In this document: positions 1-9,379 of the stretch, in pieces | Layout of the letters: each line of letters opens with the position of its first letter | Position numbering within the stretch: position 1 is the stretch's first letter | Assembly (NCBI RefSeq): GCF_000010665.1 | Contig: NC_012796.1 | Span: 4,488,001 to 4,552,000 of the forward strand | DNA length: 64,000 nucleotides | From: Solidesulfovibrio magneticus RS-1 | GTDB lineage: Bacteria; Desulfobacterota; Desulfovibrionia; Desulfovibrionales; Desulfovibrionaceae | Direction of reading: 5' to 3' | Made by a program: the position numbers and the translations under genes | Notes under the pieces: model-generated | Databases searched by the model: none | Told to the model about the DNA's origin: nothing | What the model saw: the letters and a program-made list of their open reading frames with translations, nothing else

Positions 1-2
1 GC

Positions 3-383
3 TTCACCCCGGGCGGCCGCTATCCCACGGTCAAGATCGAAAAACTCCAGGACAAACTCGTGGCCCTGTCCCAGGAGCTGGTGGCCTCCATCCCCACCAA
101 GCTGCCGCTGATGGCCGAAATGCTCGTGCCGGTGTCCTTTGCCCTGGTCACGGATTTCGACGACGAGTTCCTGGGCCTTTTGACCGAGGAAGAAATGGTC
201 AAGCTCCACGAACAGGAAACCAAATGGGCGGCTGCCTCCGATCCCTTTGCTCCGGCCCCGGGCGGTTCGGCTTGCGGCTCCTGCGGCGAACAGGCCGGCT
301 CACCGGCTTGTTCCTCCTGCACCGGCGGCACGTCCTGGGTCCTGCCCGGCCCGGACGGCGAGTCCGGCGGCAAGGCGGAATAG
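3..383 (+). CDS. C-terminal part of an unrecognised protein with a Cys-rich tail (5' end outside window)
   Basis: The reading frame is open from base 3 and ends at a TAG, so the N-terminus lies before the window. The visible 126 residues hold a helical stretch rich in Lys, Glu and Leu, then a low-complexity tail with CGSCG and CSSC pairs spaced by Gly, Ala and Ser. The paired cysteines could bind metal, but no family is recognised. The next gene starts about 100 bases later on the same strand, so the two may be cotranscribed. That it is coding rests on the GC3 pattern and its continuity with the window edge. Confidence 0.6.
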   Translation, partial: FTPGGRYPTVKIEKLQDKLVALSQELVASIPTKLPLMAEMLVPVSFALVTDFDDEFLGLLTEEEMVKLHEQETKWAAASDPFAPAPGGSACGSCGEQAGSPACSSCTGGTSWVLPGPDGESGGKAE

Positions 384-485
384 CGTCGCGCCACGAGGCG
401 CGCTCCCGGCATCTTGCCGGAACCACGCCACAACTATGACTTCTCTTGAAGATACGTTCGTATTTTTGAGAAACGAGAGAGACGC

Positions 486-845
486 ATGGCCCACAGTCCC
501 GAAGAGCTGGCCGAACTCAAGCGCGCCATCTACGACAAGGTCAAACCCCGTCGCCGCAAGTTCATCGACAAGATCGGCTACGACAACTGGGACCCCTTCC
601 AGGAGCCCATGGACCCGCTGGACCTGCGCGAGGACGCCTCGCGCCGCACCAGCCAGCAACTCGTGACCGAATTCTTGACCACCGTGCCCGGGGCCTCGGA
701 AGAATTCGCCAAAGGGGCCTGGGAGCTGTGCGTCGGGGTCATGTCCGGCTCCGAACGCCACCGGGGCATGTACAGCTTTTGCAAATGGTACAAGGAACTG
801 CTGGTCCGCGAAGGCCTCGACGCCGAGCTGGGGCCAACCAAATAA
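486..845 (+). CDS. Conserved-looking hypothetical protein, 119 aa
   Basis: A small, charged, soluble protein with no signal peptide or membrane segment. The N-terminal half is basic (KVKPRRRKFIDKIGYDNW) and is followed by an acidic PMDPLDLRED stretch and a helical C-terminal half. A GAGAGA purine run lies just upstream of the ATG. The next gene, a TPR protein, starts 18 bases after the stop, which suggests cotranscription. I do not recognise a family and assign no function. Codon use matches the neighbouring real genes. Confidence 0.7.
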   Translation: MAHSPEELAELKRAIYDKVKPRRRKFIDKIGYDNWDPFQEPMDPLDLREDASRRTSQQLVTEFLTTVPGASEEFAKGAWELCVGVMSGSERHRGMYSFCKWYKELLVREGLDAELGPTK

Positions 846-863
846 CGCCGAGAAGGATCATCC

Positions 864-1493
864 ATGGATTACACCGCCCGCACTCCCGACGAATTCATCG
901 ACGAGCTTAAAAAACGCCTGTCCCAGAACCCCGGCTGCGGCGTGTCCCACTACAACCTGGGCACGGCCTACGTGGCCAAGGGACGCCTGATCGAGGCCGA
1001 GGCGGAATTCCACCAGGCCGTGGAATGTTCGCCGAGCCTGGCCGAGGGCTACGTGCAGCTCGGCGGCCTGGCCATGAACAAGGGCGACCTCGACGCCTGC
1101 CTGGAATGGAACGAGAAGGCCTGCCGGGCCCGGCCGCTTTTCGCCGTGCCCTACGGCAACATCGGCTTTGTCCACCTGCAGCGCGGCGAGATCGACAAGG
1201 CCGAAAAGGCCCTGCGCCGGGCGATTAAGATCGACGAGAAGTACGTCCAGGCCCTGGCCACCCTGGGCAGCGCCCTTTTCATGCAGGGCAAGCTGGAAGC
1301 GGCCGAGAACTTCAGCCAGAAGGCCCTGGCCATCGAACCCCAGTTCGGGCCGGCCATCAACAACCTGGCCCTGGTGGCCATGGAACGCGGCGATTTCGCC
1401 AAGGCCCAGGAGTTGGTCACCCAGGCCCGGGCCACCGGTTACGAGCCGCATCCCGACATGGTGCGCGAGATCGAAGCCGCCCTGAAGGCCTAA
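864..1493 (+). CDS. Tetratricopeptide repeat protein, 209 aa
   Basis: The protein is almost entirely TPR, with about five 34-residue units starting near residue 24. Typical signatures are HYNLGTAYVAKGRLIEAEAEF and YGNIGFVHLQRGEIDKAEKAL. TPR arrays are protein-protein scaffolds. No signal peptide is visible, so it is probably cytoplasmic. AGAAGGA lies about 8 bases before the ATG. It follows the small 119-aa gene by 18 bases, which suggests a shared transcript. The partner is unknown. Confidence 0.85.
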   Translation: MDYTARTPDEFIDELKKRLSQNPGCGVSHYNLGTAYVAKGRLIEAEAEFHQAVECSPSLAEGYVQLGGLAMNKGDLDACLEWNEKACRARPLFAVPYGNIGFVHLQRGEIDKAEKALRRAIKIDEKYVQALATLGSALFMQGKLEAAENFSQKALAIEPQFGPAINNLALVAMERGDFAKAQELVTQARATGYEPHPDMVREIEAALKA

Positions 1494-1513
1494 CGCCGCG
1501 CCCTTGAAAGCTC

Positions 1514-1545
1514 CCATGGCCTTGTTCACGAACAGGCCATGGTTT
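1514..1545 (+). terminator. Imperfect inverted repeat after the TPR gene
   Basis: CCATGGCC and GGCCATGG arms enclose a second palindromic core (TGTTC / GAACA), making a long near-perfect hairpin just after the TPR stop codon. Only three Ts follow, so it is a weak terminator candidate or an mRNA 3' end structure. Confidence 0.4.
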
Positions 1546-1605
1546 CGGTGCGTTGACAGCAAAACGCCGCCCGCTTCCGGCGACGATTCGACACGGGTCA
1601 CTTGC

Positions 1606-1641
1606 CGCCTCGCCGACGCCATGGCGTCGGCGAGGCGTTTT
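1606..1641 (+). terminator. Perfect 32-bp palindrome followed by TTTT
   Basis: Bases 1606-1637 are a perfect palindrome (centre GCCATGGC, arms CGCCTCGCCGAC and its complement), followed directly by TTTT. This fits a rho-independent terminator for the upstream operon. It also shows that the next gene should start after base 1637, not at the upstream ATG inside the palindrome. Confidence 0.65.
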
Positions 1642-1653
1642 CGGAGCGCCGCC

Positions 1654-2358
1654 ATGCCCTCCCGCCGCCGCCTCATGTCCGACGTCCGCGCCGCCCTTGC
1701 GCTGCCCACCGCCGAGGCCGCCCTGGCCGCCCTGGCCCCCATCGCGCCGATTAACCGCCAGGGGCCGCTGTTCTCCCTGCTTCTTAGTCCCGAGGCCGTC
1801 ATCGGCTGGCGGGCCGTGGTGGCCTTTGGCGCGTCCATGGCCGACATGGCCGCCTCTCGCCTGGAAGACGCCCGGGAGGTCTGGCGCAACCTCATGTGGC
1901 GGGTCAACGAGGAGTCGGGCAACATCGCCTGGGGCATCCCCCAGTGCATGGGCGAAACCCTGGCCCGCACGCCGACCCTTGCCGCCGACTACCACCGCAT
2001 CCTGATCTCCTACGTCCAGGACATGGCGGGCGACTGCACCTTCATCGACCACGCGCCCCTGCGCCTGGGAGCCTGGTGGGCCATCGCCCGGCTGGCCCAG
2101 GCCGCGCCGGAACTGGCCGCCCGGGCGCTGCCGGAGCTGACCGCCGCCCTTAGCGACTGCTCCCCCGAGGCCCGTGGGCTGGCCGCCCTGGCCATCGAGC
2201 GTATCAAGCCCGAGCCCGCCAAGACCTTGCTGGCCGCCCTTTCCCGGGCCGCCGCCGATCCGGCCGCCTTCACGCGCTTTGACGGCTGGGAGCTTGTGCC
2301 CGACACCGTGGCCGCCCGGGGCCAGGCCGCCCTGGCCGCCTGCAGGCTGTGCGGCTAG
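1654..2358 (+). CDS. DVU0298-like protein (HEAT-like helical repeats)
   Basis: The 234-aa alpha-helical protein resembles the DVU0298 family of sulfate reducers. I base this on remembered features of that family: the segment LMWRVNEESGNIAWGIPQCMGE, then FIDHAPLRLGAWWAIARLAQ, then HEAT-like helical pairs rich in Ala and Leu. HEAT-type solenoids usually bind proteins; no enzymatic motif is seen. I place the start at 1654 because the longer frame runs through the terminator palindrome at 1606-1637. GGAG at 1643-1646 is well spaced from this ATG. The family assignment is moderate; the coding call is firm. Confidence 0.7.
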   Translation: MPSRRRLMSDVRAALALPTAEAALAALAPIAPINRQGPLFSLLLSPEAVIGWRAVVAFGASMADMAASRLEDAREVWRNLMWRVNEESGNIAWGIPQCMGETLARTPTLAADYHRILISYVQDMAGDCTFIDHAPLRLGAWWAIARLAQAAPELAARALPELTAALSDCSPEARGLAALAIERIKPEPAKTLLAALSRAAADPAAFTRFDGWELVPDTVAARGQAALAACRLCG

Positions 2359-2504
2359 AGACGCGTCCACGAAACGCGCACCGAGCCTGCTTGACGGACG
2401 CCCACCGACAACACGGCGTCATCCGTAAAAAATACGCTCATGTTGGTTCCGGGGCGAAACGCCAGGGGCACGCGCCTTGAGGCGTCCGGCGGCATTTTCC
2501 GCCC

Positions 2505-4220
2505 TTAACGCGCGTCCTTGAGGCCCGGCAGCAAGACCCGCACCGTGACATGATCCGGTTCGCCGAGCTCCAGGACCGCGTCGCCGCCGTGGGCCCGGGC
2601 GATGAGCCGGGCCGAATAGGTGCCAAGCCCGGTCCCGAAGGTCTTGCCCCGGGTGACGTACTTCTCGAAAAACGTGTCCACGATGTCCGGCGACACCTGC
2701 CCCCGGTTGCGCACGGCGACCATCCCCTCGGGAAGTCGTATGTCGACCGCGACCTCCCCGCCCTGGGGCGAGGCCTCGGCCGCGTTTTTCAGCAGATTTT
2801 CGAACAGGTTGCCCAGCAGGTTGGCGTCCCCCCGGGCCGGGGCGCGGTCCTCGGCCCCGGCCGGCCGGCCGTCCAGGGACACGGCGAAGGCCAGGCCCTT
2901 GACCGCGAAAAGCTTGTCCAGATTGACCCGCGCGTCCCGGATGATCCCAAGCACGTCGCAGTCGGCCTTGGCGACGTGATAGGTTCCTTTCTCCATCCGG
3001 GCCAGATCGCCGGCCAGGCGGATGGTGGCCAACATACGCCGGCCGGAGGTGGCGGCGTGGCGCAACAGCTCCCGTTGCTGGGGCGTGAGGTTCTCCTCGG
3101 TTTCCAGCAGCTCCGGAATGCCGATGAGCCCGGACAGGGGTGTGACCAGATCGTGGCGGATGATCTGCTCCACGTCCTCGCGCATCCGCTCAAGCTCCTC
3201 CCGGCGCTCGATCTCCCGGCGCAGCGCCGTGTTGAGCCGCTTGACCTTGATCGCCCAGGCCCCGCCCAGGGCGGCCAAGGCCAATACCGCGCCCAGCACC
3301 TTGGCCAAGGCCCCGTAATCCGTCACGGTCTGGACGTTGATGGACACGTGCCGGTTCTCGATGGCCGCCCGCTCGGCCGTGGTGATGGTGTCGATGCCCT
3401 TGTTGAGGATATCAATCAGCGTCCGGTCGTCGCCGACAACGCCCAGGCCCAGATTGTTGGAATAGTACGGGAGCTGGCCGGCGATCTTGAGATTGAACAG
3501 TCCGCGCTTCTTGATGGTGTAGGCGGCGACGATAAGCGAGCGCATGGTCATGTCCGCCTGGCGGTCGGACACCATGGCCATGGCCTCGTCCTCGCTGGCC
3601 GTGGTGAGGATGTGGAGATTGGGGTAGTCCCGGCGGATCAGTTCCTCCATGGCCGTGCCCGAGGGAAAGACAATGGTCTCGCCGGCAAGCCGGCCCGGGT
3701 CGGCAATGAAGGCATGTTCCTCGCGGGTGATAAAAACGTTGACGTCGCTTAAAAGCGGCCGGGTAAACGCAAGCCACTGCTCGCGCTGGGGCGTCCGGTT
3801 AAGGAAGCTGAGCGCCCGGCAGCGGCCCTGGCGCGCCGCTTCAAGGCTTTCGTCCCAGGAGGCGGTGGGCACAAGCGTAAAGCGCAGGCCGGTGCGCTCG
3901 GCCACCAGCCCGAGCAGGTCGGCGGCGATGCCGACGTGGCGGCCGGCGGCGTCGATGGTCTCAAACGGCGGCCAGTCCGGGTCCACGCACAGGGTGACCA
4001 CACCCCGTTCAGCCACGTAGCGGGCCTCAGGCGGCGAGAGTTCCACGGCCAGGGCCGCCGCCGGAGCCAGGACCATACAGGCCAGACACAGCCCCCCAAG
4101 GAGCCGGGCCAGGACCGTTGCCCACGGCCGCGGCCGCAACGCCGGCCGGCCGGCCTCTCCACCCAACGCCCCACGCCTGGCCGCCAGCCCCTTGCCCGCC
4201 CTCGGTCTCGGATGCGTCAC
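2505..4220 (-). CDS. Sensor histidine kinase with periplasmic amino-acid-binding-type sensor domain
   Basis: A 571-aa membrane kinase. A signal/TM segment (residues about 35-58) precedes a solute-binding family 3 domain (about 60-300: VVTLCVDPDWPPFE, GIAADLLGLVAERTG). A TM segment near 305-325, a short coiled coil, a HisKA domain with the H-box IIRHDLVTPLSG and a HATPase domain follow. The G-boxes read GTGLGTYSARLIARAHGG. It should phosphorylate itself in response to a small periplasmic ligand. No response regulator is adjacent, so it is an orphan here. The start codon is GTG, with GGAGG about 9 bases upstream. It diverges from the DVU0772-like gene across a 338-bp gap. Confidence 0.9.
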   Translation of the reverse strand: MTHPRPRAGKGLAARRGALGGEAGRPALRPRPWATVLARLLGGLCLACMVLAPAAALAVELSPPEARYVAERGVVTLCVDPDWPPFETIDAAGRHVGIAADLLGLVAERTGLRFTLVPTASWDESLEAARQGRCRALSFLNRTPQREQWLAFTRPLLSDVNVFITREEHAFIADPGRLAGETIVFPSGTAMEELIRRDYPNLHILTTASEDEAMAMVSDRQADMTMRSLIVAAYTIKKRGLFNLKIAGQLPYYSNNLGLGVVGDDRTLIDILNKGIDTITTAERAAIENRHVSINVQTVTDYGALAKVLGAVLALAALGGAWAIKVKRLNTALRREIERREELERMREDVEQIIRHDLVTPLSGLIGIPELLETEENLTPQQRELLRHAATSGRRMLATIRLAGDLARMEKGTYHVAKADCDVLGIIRDARVNLDKLFAVKGLAFAVSLDGRPAGAEDRAPARGDANLLGNLFENLLKNAAEASPQGGEVAVDIRLPEGMVAVRNRGQVSPDIVDTFFEKYVTRGKTFGTGLGTYSARLIARAHGGDAVLELGEPDHVTVRVLLPGLKDAR

Positions 4221-4414
4221 GCCTCACCCTCCCCCGACGCGGCAGTCCCGCTTCGGTCCACCAGTTCGTCGTTACCGCGATCCCGCCGGCCACCCGTGGC
4301 GGGCAGCCGACGCTCGTCCCCTCCAGCCCAAGGCCGGACCAAGGTTGGCCCAATTGCCTTCCTCCGGCAAGATAGACCGATCCGCGTCACCCTGGAAGCC
4401 AGATTTTTCATAAA

Positions 4415-4430
4415 TATCCTTAGAAGGATA
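4415..4430. promoter_or_regulatory. Perfect 16-bp palindrome, candidate operator
   Basis: TATCCTT-AG-AAGGATA is a perfect inverted repeat in the AT-rich part of a divergent intergenic region, about 45 bases upstream of the -35 of the DVU0772-like gene. Placement and symmetry suggest a dimeric regulator site. The regulator is unknown. Confidence 0.45.
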
Positions 4431-4474
4431 CGGTTAATTTTCGGCCCTCGTCCCAGTATTTTGCCATTTCCTGC

Positions 4475-4502
4475 TTGACCAGAGGACAAAATGGATTAGA
4501 TT
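4475..4502 (+). promoter_or_regulatory. Sigma-70-type promoter for the DVU0772-like gene
   Basis: TTGACC (4475-4480), a 16-base spacer, then TAGATT (4497-4502). This gives 5/6 and 4/6 matches to consensus, about 55 bases before the start codon in locally AT-rich DNA. Confidence 0.55.
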
Positions 4503-4558
4503 TGTCTCATATCGGTTGCAGACAACAACACGCGAAACCCGCGCCCTGGAGGATACGC

Positions 4559-4903
4559 ATGCAGACGCAGCACGACCTGTCCGGACTCGTCATCGATTGG
4601 GACATGACCCCGGAAGACGCCGTGACTTTGTATCTCGAATGGGGAAACAACTCCTGGCATGCCCAGCATAAGCCCGTAACCTCGAAGAACGATTTTTCCA
4701 CGTATTTCGTGGTCAACACCTGGACCGGCGAACCCAAGCTGTCGCTGGTGCGGCGCAACTCCGAGGACTGCGTGGAACTGGCCTCGTTTGAGATCCCCGA
4801 GGATCTGGCCAAGGATTTCATGGCCGAGGTGGGATTTAATAAGGGCGTCTACGCCCCCACCGGCGCCATCAAGCAGTGGCTGCAAAACAAGTATTTCAAC
4901 TAA
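4559..4903 (+). CDS. DVU0772 family protein, 114 aa
   Basis: A small soluble acidic protein that matches my memory of the DVU0772 family of Desulfovibrionaceae. Recalled landmarks are IDWDMTPEDAVTLYLEWGNN near the N-terminus, YFVVNTWTGEPKLSLVRRNSED in the middle, and a GVYAPTGAIKQWL C-terminus. The function is not known. The ATG at 4559 is preceded by CTGGAGGATACGC, an excellent ribosome site, so the longer upstream reading is rejected. It has its own promoter and a strong terminator, so it is monocistronic. Confidence 0.8.
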   Translation: MQTQHDLSGLVIDWDMTPEDAVTLYLEWGNNSWHAQHKPVTSKNDFSTYFVVNTWTGEPKLSLVRRNSEDCVELASFEIPEDLAKDFMAEVGFNKGVYAPTGAIKQWLQNKYFN

Positions 4904-4964
4904 GGCACACAAATCTCCCAAACGTCTCCTCCGCATAACCCCCGCATCATCCCTCCAAGAACAT

Positions 4965-5010
4965 GACGCGCTCCCGGGTGGATAGGCCCCGGGGGCGCGT
5001 CCGTCTTTTT
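4965..5010 (+). terminator. Rho-independent terminator of the DVU0772-like gene
   Basis: GC-rich arms GACGCGCTCCCGGG (4965-4978) and CCCCGGGGGCGCGTC (4987-5001) are followed by CGTCTTTTT. A strong stem plus a T-run ends the transcript about 60 bases after the stop codon. Confidence 0.75.
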
Positions 5011-5058
5011 GGCGGGGCCGCCCTTGCCGGCCGCCCGGCGACGTGCCACTATTTGCCC

Positions 5059-5784
5059 ATGCTTCTGGCCCTGCTCGCCGACATCCACGGCAATCTCGAA
5101 GCCCTGACCACCGTCCTGGCCGACCTGGACGCCCACCGCCCAGGCATCACCGCCAGCCTGGGCGACAACATCGGCTACGGCCCCGATCCCGAGGCCGTGC
5201 TGGAGGTGCTCGCGGCGCGCGGCATTCCCAGCGTGCGCGGCAACCACGAATGGGCGGCCGTGGATCCGGCCCGGCGGCGGGGACTCAACGACCAGGCCCG
5301 GGAAGCGCTCGCGCGAACGTGTGAACTCCTCTCCCCGGCCGCCCTGGCCCGCATCGCCAACTACCCGGCCTCCATGCCCGTGGCCGGCTGCCGGCTGGTC
5401 CACGGGCTGCCACCCAACGACACCACGAGCTATCTGTTCGAGGCCGGCGAGACGACCCTGCGCCGGGCCTTTTTGCGCACGCCCGAGCGCGTGTCCTTCG
5501 TCGGCCACACCCACATGCTGGAGGGGGCGAGCCTGCGCGGCCGCGAGGTGGACCGTTTCGAGCTGTCGGTGGGGGACAATCCGCTGGAGGCAGCGGCGCG
5601 CCATATCGTCAACGTAGGGTCGGTGGGCCAGCCGCGCGACGGCGACAACCGGGCCAAGTACGGGCTCTACGACACCGAGTCGGGCGTGCTGGAAATCCGG
5701 GCCGTGGCCTACGATGTCGAGGCCACGGCCCGCAAGATCATTGAGCGGGGATTGCCGGAGCGCTATGCCCGGCGGCTGCGTTGA
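5059..5784 (+). CDS. Metallophosphoesterase, YfcE/MJ0936-like
   Basis: A 241-aa calcineurin-like phosphoesterase. Metal-binding motifs appear in order: LLADIHGNLEAL (D-x-H), SLGDNIGYGPDP (GD), VRGNHEWA (GNH[E/D]), LVHGLPP and FVGHTHM (GH-x-H). This set is complete, so the enzyme should be an active di-metal phosphatase or phosphodiesterase; the substrate cannot be read from sequence. I choose the ATG at 5059 because the phosphoesterase fold starts there and the upstream extension is low-complexity. It overlaps no neighbour and is convergent with the Nudix gene. Confidence 0.9.
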   Translation: MLLALLADIHGNLEALTTVLADLDAHRPGITASLGDNIGYGPDPEAVLEVLAARGIPSVRGNHEWAAVDPARRRGLNDQAREALARTCELLSPAALARIANYPASMPVAGCRLVHGLPPNDTTSYLFEAGETTLRRAFLRTPERVSFVGHTHMLEGASLRGREVDRFELSVGDNPLEAAARHIVNVGSVGQPRDGDNRAKYGLYDTESGVLEIRAVAYDVEATARKIIERGLPERYARRLR

Positions 5785-5790
5785 AAGGCG

Positions 5791-6237
5791 CTAACGCGCC
5801 TGGGCGGCGAGCAGCCTACGGACCAGGGGCAGGACGGCATCCCGCGTGAGCGGAGCCAGGGGCAAGTCGCCCGGGGCAAAGGGGTCCACCCAGACGGCCT
5901 CCTCGATCTCGGCCCGGGGGGCCAGCGCCCCGCCTGCGGACACATGATAAACCTCGGCTTCCACCAGACAGCCGGATTCGTTGGCCGCCGGGGCCGTGAA
6001 CTGACCCATGTGCCGCGATGCCTCCCTATCGAATGTCAGATCAAGTTCCTCGCGCAACTCCCGGCGCAGCGCGGCCGTCGGAGCCTCGCCGGCCTCGATT
6101 TTCCCCCCGGCCTGCATGAAGGCCGTGGTTCCGCGTTTGCGGACGAGCAGCGTGCGCTGGGCGTCGTCCAGGATGACCGCCGCCGCGATGCGGATGACCG
6201 GGCAGTCCGGCGAGGCGCTTTCCGTCGCGTTATCCAT
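5791..6237 (-). CDS. Nudix hydrolase
   Basis: A 148-aa Nudix-fold protein with a complete Nudix box, GGKIEAGEAPTAALRRELREEL, matching GX5EX7REUXEEXGU. It should hydrolyse a nucleoside-diphosphate-linked substrate such as an oxidised nucleotide. The LLVRKRGTTAFMQAGG start is reminiscent of (d)NTP-sanitising members. It is the last gene of a minus-strand run with HtrA, Hsp20 and a Trm112-like protein; only 22 bases separate it from htrA. The exact substrate is not deducible. Confidence 0.9.
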   Translation of the reverse strand: MDNATESASPDCPVIRIAAAVILDDAQRTLLVRKRGTTAFMQAGGKIEAGEAPTAALRRELREELDLTFDREASRHMGQFTAPAANESGCLVEAEVYHVSAGGALAPRAEIEEAVWVDPFAPGDLPLAPLTRDAVLPLVRRLLAAQAR

Positions 6238-6259
6238 GTGTTCGCTCCTGAGCGCCGGG

Positions 6260-7621
<1,362 letters not shown>

Positions 7622-7659
7622 GGCAAGCCTCCTTGGCGGAGCGGTTTGGCGGTCTGGCG

Positions 7660-8091
7660 TCAGCTGATGGGGATGCGGCGGCGCAGGCGTTCGGGGCCGA
7701 GCTTGGGCAGGCGCACGTCGAGCAGCCCGTCCTTCATCACGGCCGTCACGTCGGCCCGGGACACCCCTTGGGGCAGTTCGAAGACCCGGGCAAAGGGGCC
7801 GTAGGAGCGTTCCAGGGCGTGGTAGACCTCGCCCCGGCAGTCTTTCTCGAAGCGGCGCAGGCCCTGGATGATCAGTTCCCGGCCGCGCACCTCCACGGCC
7901 ACGTCCTCCCGGGCCACGCCCGGAAGCTCCAAGGTGACGCGAAAGGCGTCCTCGGTCTCGACCAGATCGGCGGCAGGCTGCCAGACCGGGGCGCAGTCGC
8001 GGCTGCCCTGGGCGATCTGGTCCAGGCCGCATTCGGTGCGGCCCTCGATCTCGGCCAGGGCCATCCACGGGGTCCAGTGCAGTTTGGCCAT
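7660..8091 (-). CDS. Small heat-shock protein, Hsp20/alpha-crystallin family
   Basis: A 143-aa ATP-independent holdase. The alpha-crystallin domain spans about 40-135: PAADLVETEDAFRVTLELPGV, then VAVEVRGRELIIQGLRR, and the closing GLLDVRLPKLG. The C-terminal RRRIPIS supplies an I-x-I anchor as in oligomeric sHsps. GGGAGCGCT precedes the ATG at 8091. It lies between the Trm112-like gene and htrA, all on the minus strand with gaps near 38 bases. No sigma-32 or CIRCE site was identified upstream. Confidence 0.93.
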   Translation of the reverse strand: MAKLHWTPWMALAEIEGRTECGLDQIAQGSRDCAPVWQPAADLVETEDAFRVTLELPGVAREDVAVEVRGRELIIQGLRRFEKDCRGEVYHALERSYGPFARVFELPQGVSRADVTAVMKDGLLDVRLPKLGPERLRRRIPIS

Positions 8092-8129
8092 AGCGCTCCC
8101 TGTCCGGGGAGAGGGTCCCCGGAACGTGG

Positions 8130-8345
8130 TTACTTGGCGGCGTCGTCCTTGGCCGAACGCTTGCCGGCGTCCCAGTCGGCCTTGGCCACGGCTTCTTCCA
8201 CCAGCATGATGGGAATGTCGTCGCGAACCGGAAACACGATGTCGCAGGTCGGGCAGAAAAGGCCGGCCTCGTTGTCCACAACGGTAAGCGCGCCCTTGCA
8301 TTTGGGGCAGGCCAGGATGGTCAGCAGATCGGGATGGATGCTCAC
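8130..8345 (-). CDS. Trm112-like zinc-ribbon protein
   Basis: A 71-aa protein of the Trm112/YcaR family. It has two CxxC pairs, ACPKCKG and FCPTCDI, followed by the family hallmark FPVRDDIPIML. In other organisms Trm112 activates methyltransferases, while bacterial short forms remain mostly uncharacterised. It heads the Trm112-Hsp20-HtrA-Nudix run on the minus strand and has AAGGAGAC before its ATG. It is divergent from the PHP gene. Confidence 0.9.
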   Translation of the reverse strand: MSIHPDLLTILACPKCKGALTVVDNEAGLFCPTCDIVFPVRDDIPIMLVEEAVAKADWDAGKRSAKDDAAK

Positions 8346-8444
8346 AGGCGGTCTCCTTGTGCAAACGTGCCCTGGTTCATAGCCAAATCGCGTCCCCGGC
8401 GCAATGGAGGTTCACAAGGCCAGCCAACCGGGCTAGGGTCTTCC

Positions 8445-9347
8445 ATGTCGCTTATTGATCTGCATACCCACACCACCGCTTCCGACGGCACGGCCACCCC
8501 GGCCGAATTGGTGGCCATGGCCGCGTCCAAGGGGCTGGCCGCCGTGGCCATAACCGATCACGACACCCTGGCCGGGCTGCCCGAAGCCCGGGCCGCCGGA
8601 GCCGAGCACGGCGTGGAGGTCATTGCCGGGGTCGAGCTGTCCGTGGCCGACGAACGCGGCAGCATCCATCTGGTCGGGCTGTTTCTGCCCGACACCCCCG
8701 GCCCCCTGGCCGAGCGCCTGGACTGGCTGCGCACCCGCCGCCACGACCGCAACCGACGCATCCTCGAAAAGCTCGCCGCCCTGGGCGTGCCTCTTCAATA
8801 TGAGTCCGTCACGGCCCTGGCGCAAGGGGCCGTCGGTCGGCCGCACATTGCCCAGGCCCTTTTGGCCATGGGCGCGGTGACCAGTTTCAAGGAAGCTTTC
8901 ACCAGATTTCTCGGCGCTTACGGCAAGGCCTACGTGCCCAAGGACAAATTGCCGTTGCCCGAGGCCATCGAACTGCTCCACGCCGAAGGGGGGCTGGCCG
9001 TGCTGGCCCATCCGTATCTGCTCGGGCTTTCCGGCCCGGCCCTGGCCGAGACCGTGGCCCGCTATCGCGAGGCGGGCCTGGACGCCATGGAGGCTTTTTA
9101 CACCGAACACTCCCAATACCAGACCCTGGAATACCTGGCCCTGGCCCGCAAGTTGGGGCTGGCCGCCTCGGGCGGCTCCGACTATCACGGGCTGGCCAAG
9201 CCCGGGGTGGAGCTGGGACGGGGGCGGGGAAGCCTGCGCATCGACATCGCCGTCTTGGACGTTTTGCGGGCCCGGCGGGAGCGACTTTTGGCCAGCGGGT
9301 CGTCGTTGCCGCAAAAAGAGCTTGACGACGCGGCGGCGCAGCGGTAA
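8445..9347 (+). CDS. PHP-domain phosphoesterase (YciV/RNase AM-like)
   Basis: A 300-aa PHP-superfamily enzyme. Metal ligands are visible at the N-terminus, DLHTHTTASDG (H7, H9, D14), then AITDHDT, VIAGVELS, LAHPYLL and GGSDYHG. This order matches the 3',5'-nucleoside bisphosphate phosphatase / 5'-exoribonuclease branch typified by E. coli YciV. The ATG at 8445 begins exactly at the fold; no strong ribosome site precedes it. Substrate identity is inferred from family only. It lies 32 bases upstream of rplU on the same strand. Confidence 0.88.
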   Translation: MSLIDLHTHTTASDGTATPAELVAMAASKGLAAVAITDHDTLAGLPEARAAGAEHGVEVIAGVELSVADERGSIHLVGLFLPDTPGPLAERLDWLRTRRHDRNRRILEKLAALGVPLQYESVTALAQGAVGRPHIAQALLAMGAVTSFKEAFTRFLGAYGKAYVPKDKLPLPEAIELLHAEGGLAVLAHPYLLGLSGPALAETVARYREAGLDAMEAFYTEHSQYQTLEYLALARKLGLAASGGSDYHGLAKPGVELGRGRGSLRIDIAVLDVLRARRERLLASGSSLPQKELDDAAAQR

Positions 9348-9379
9348 AGGGACCGTCTTCCCCATCGGAGGTCGACATT

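Larger units (their letters stand above)
4221..4558. other. Divergent intergenic region with palindrome and promoter
   Basis: This 338-bp gap separates the kinase (minus) from the DVU0772-like gene (plus). The left half, up to about 4390, is GC-rich with no gene or clear signal. The right half is AT-rich and carries a perfect palindrome (4415-4430) and a sigma-70-type promoter (4475-4502). Confidence 0.6.

Noticed and set aside
1504-1653. Upstream extension of the DVU0298-like protein
   Set aside because: It would need a TTG start and translation through a 32-bp terminator palindrome. The ATG at 1654 has a well-placed GGAG.
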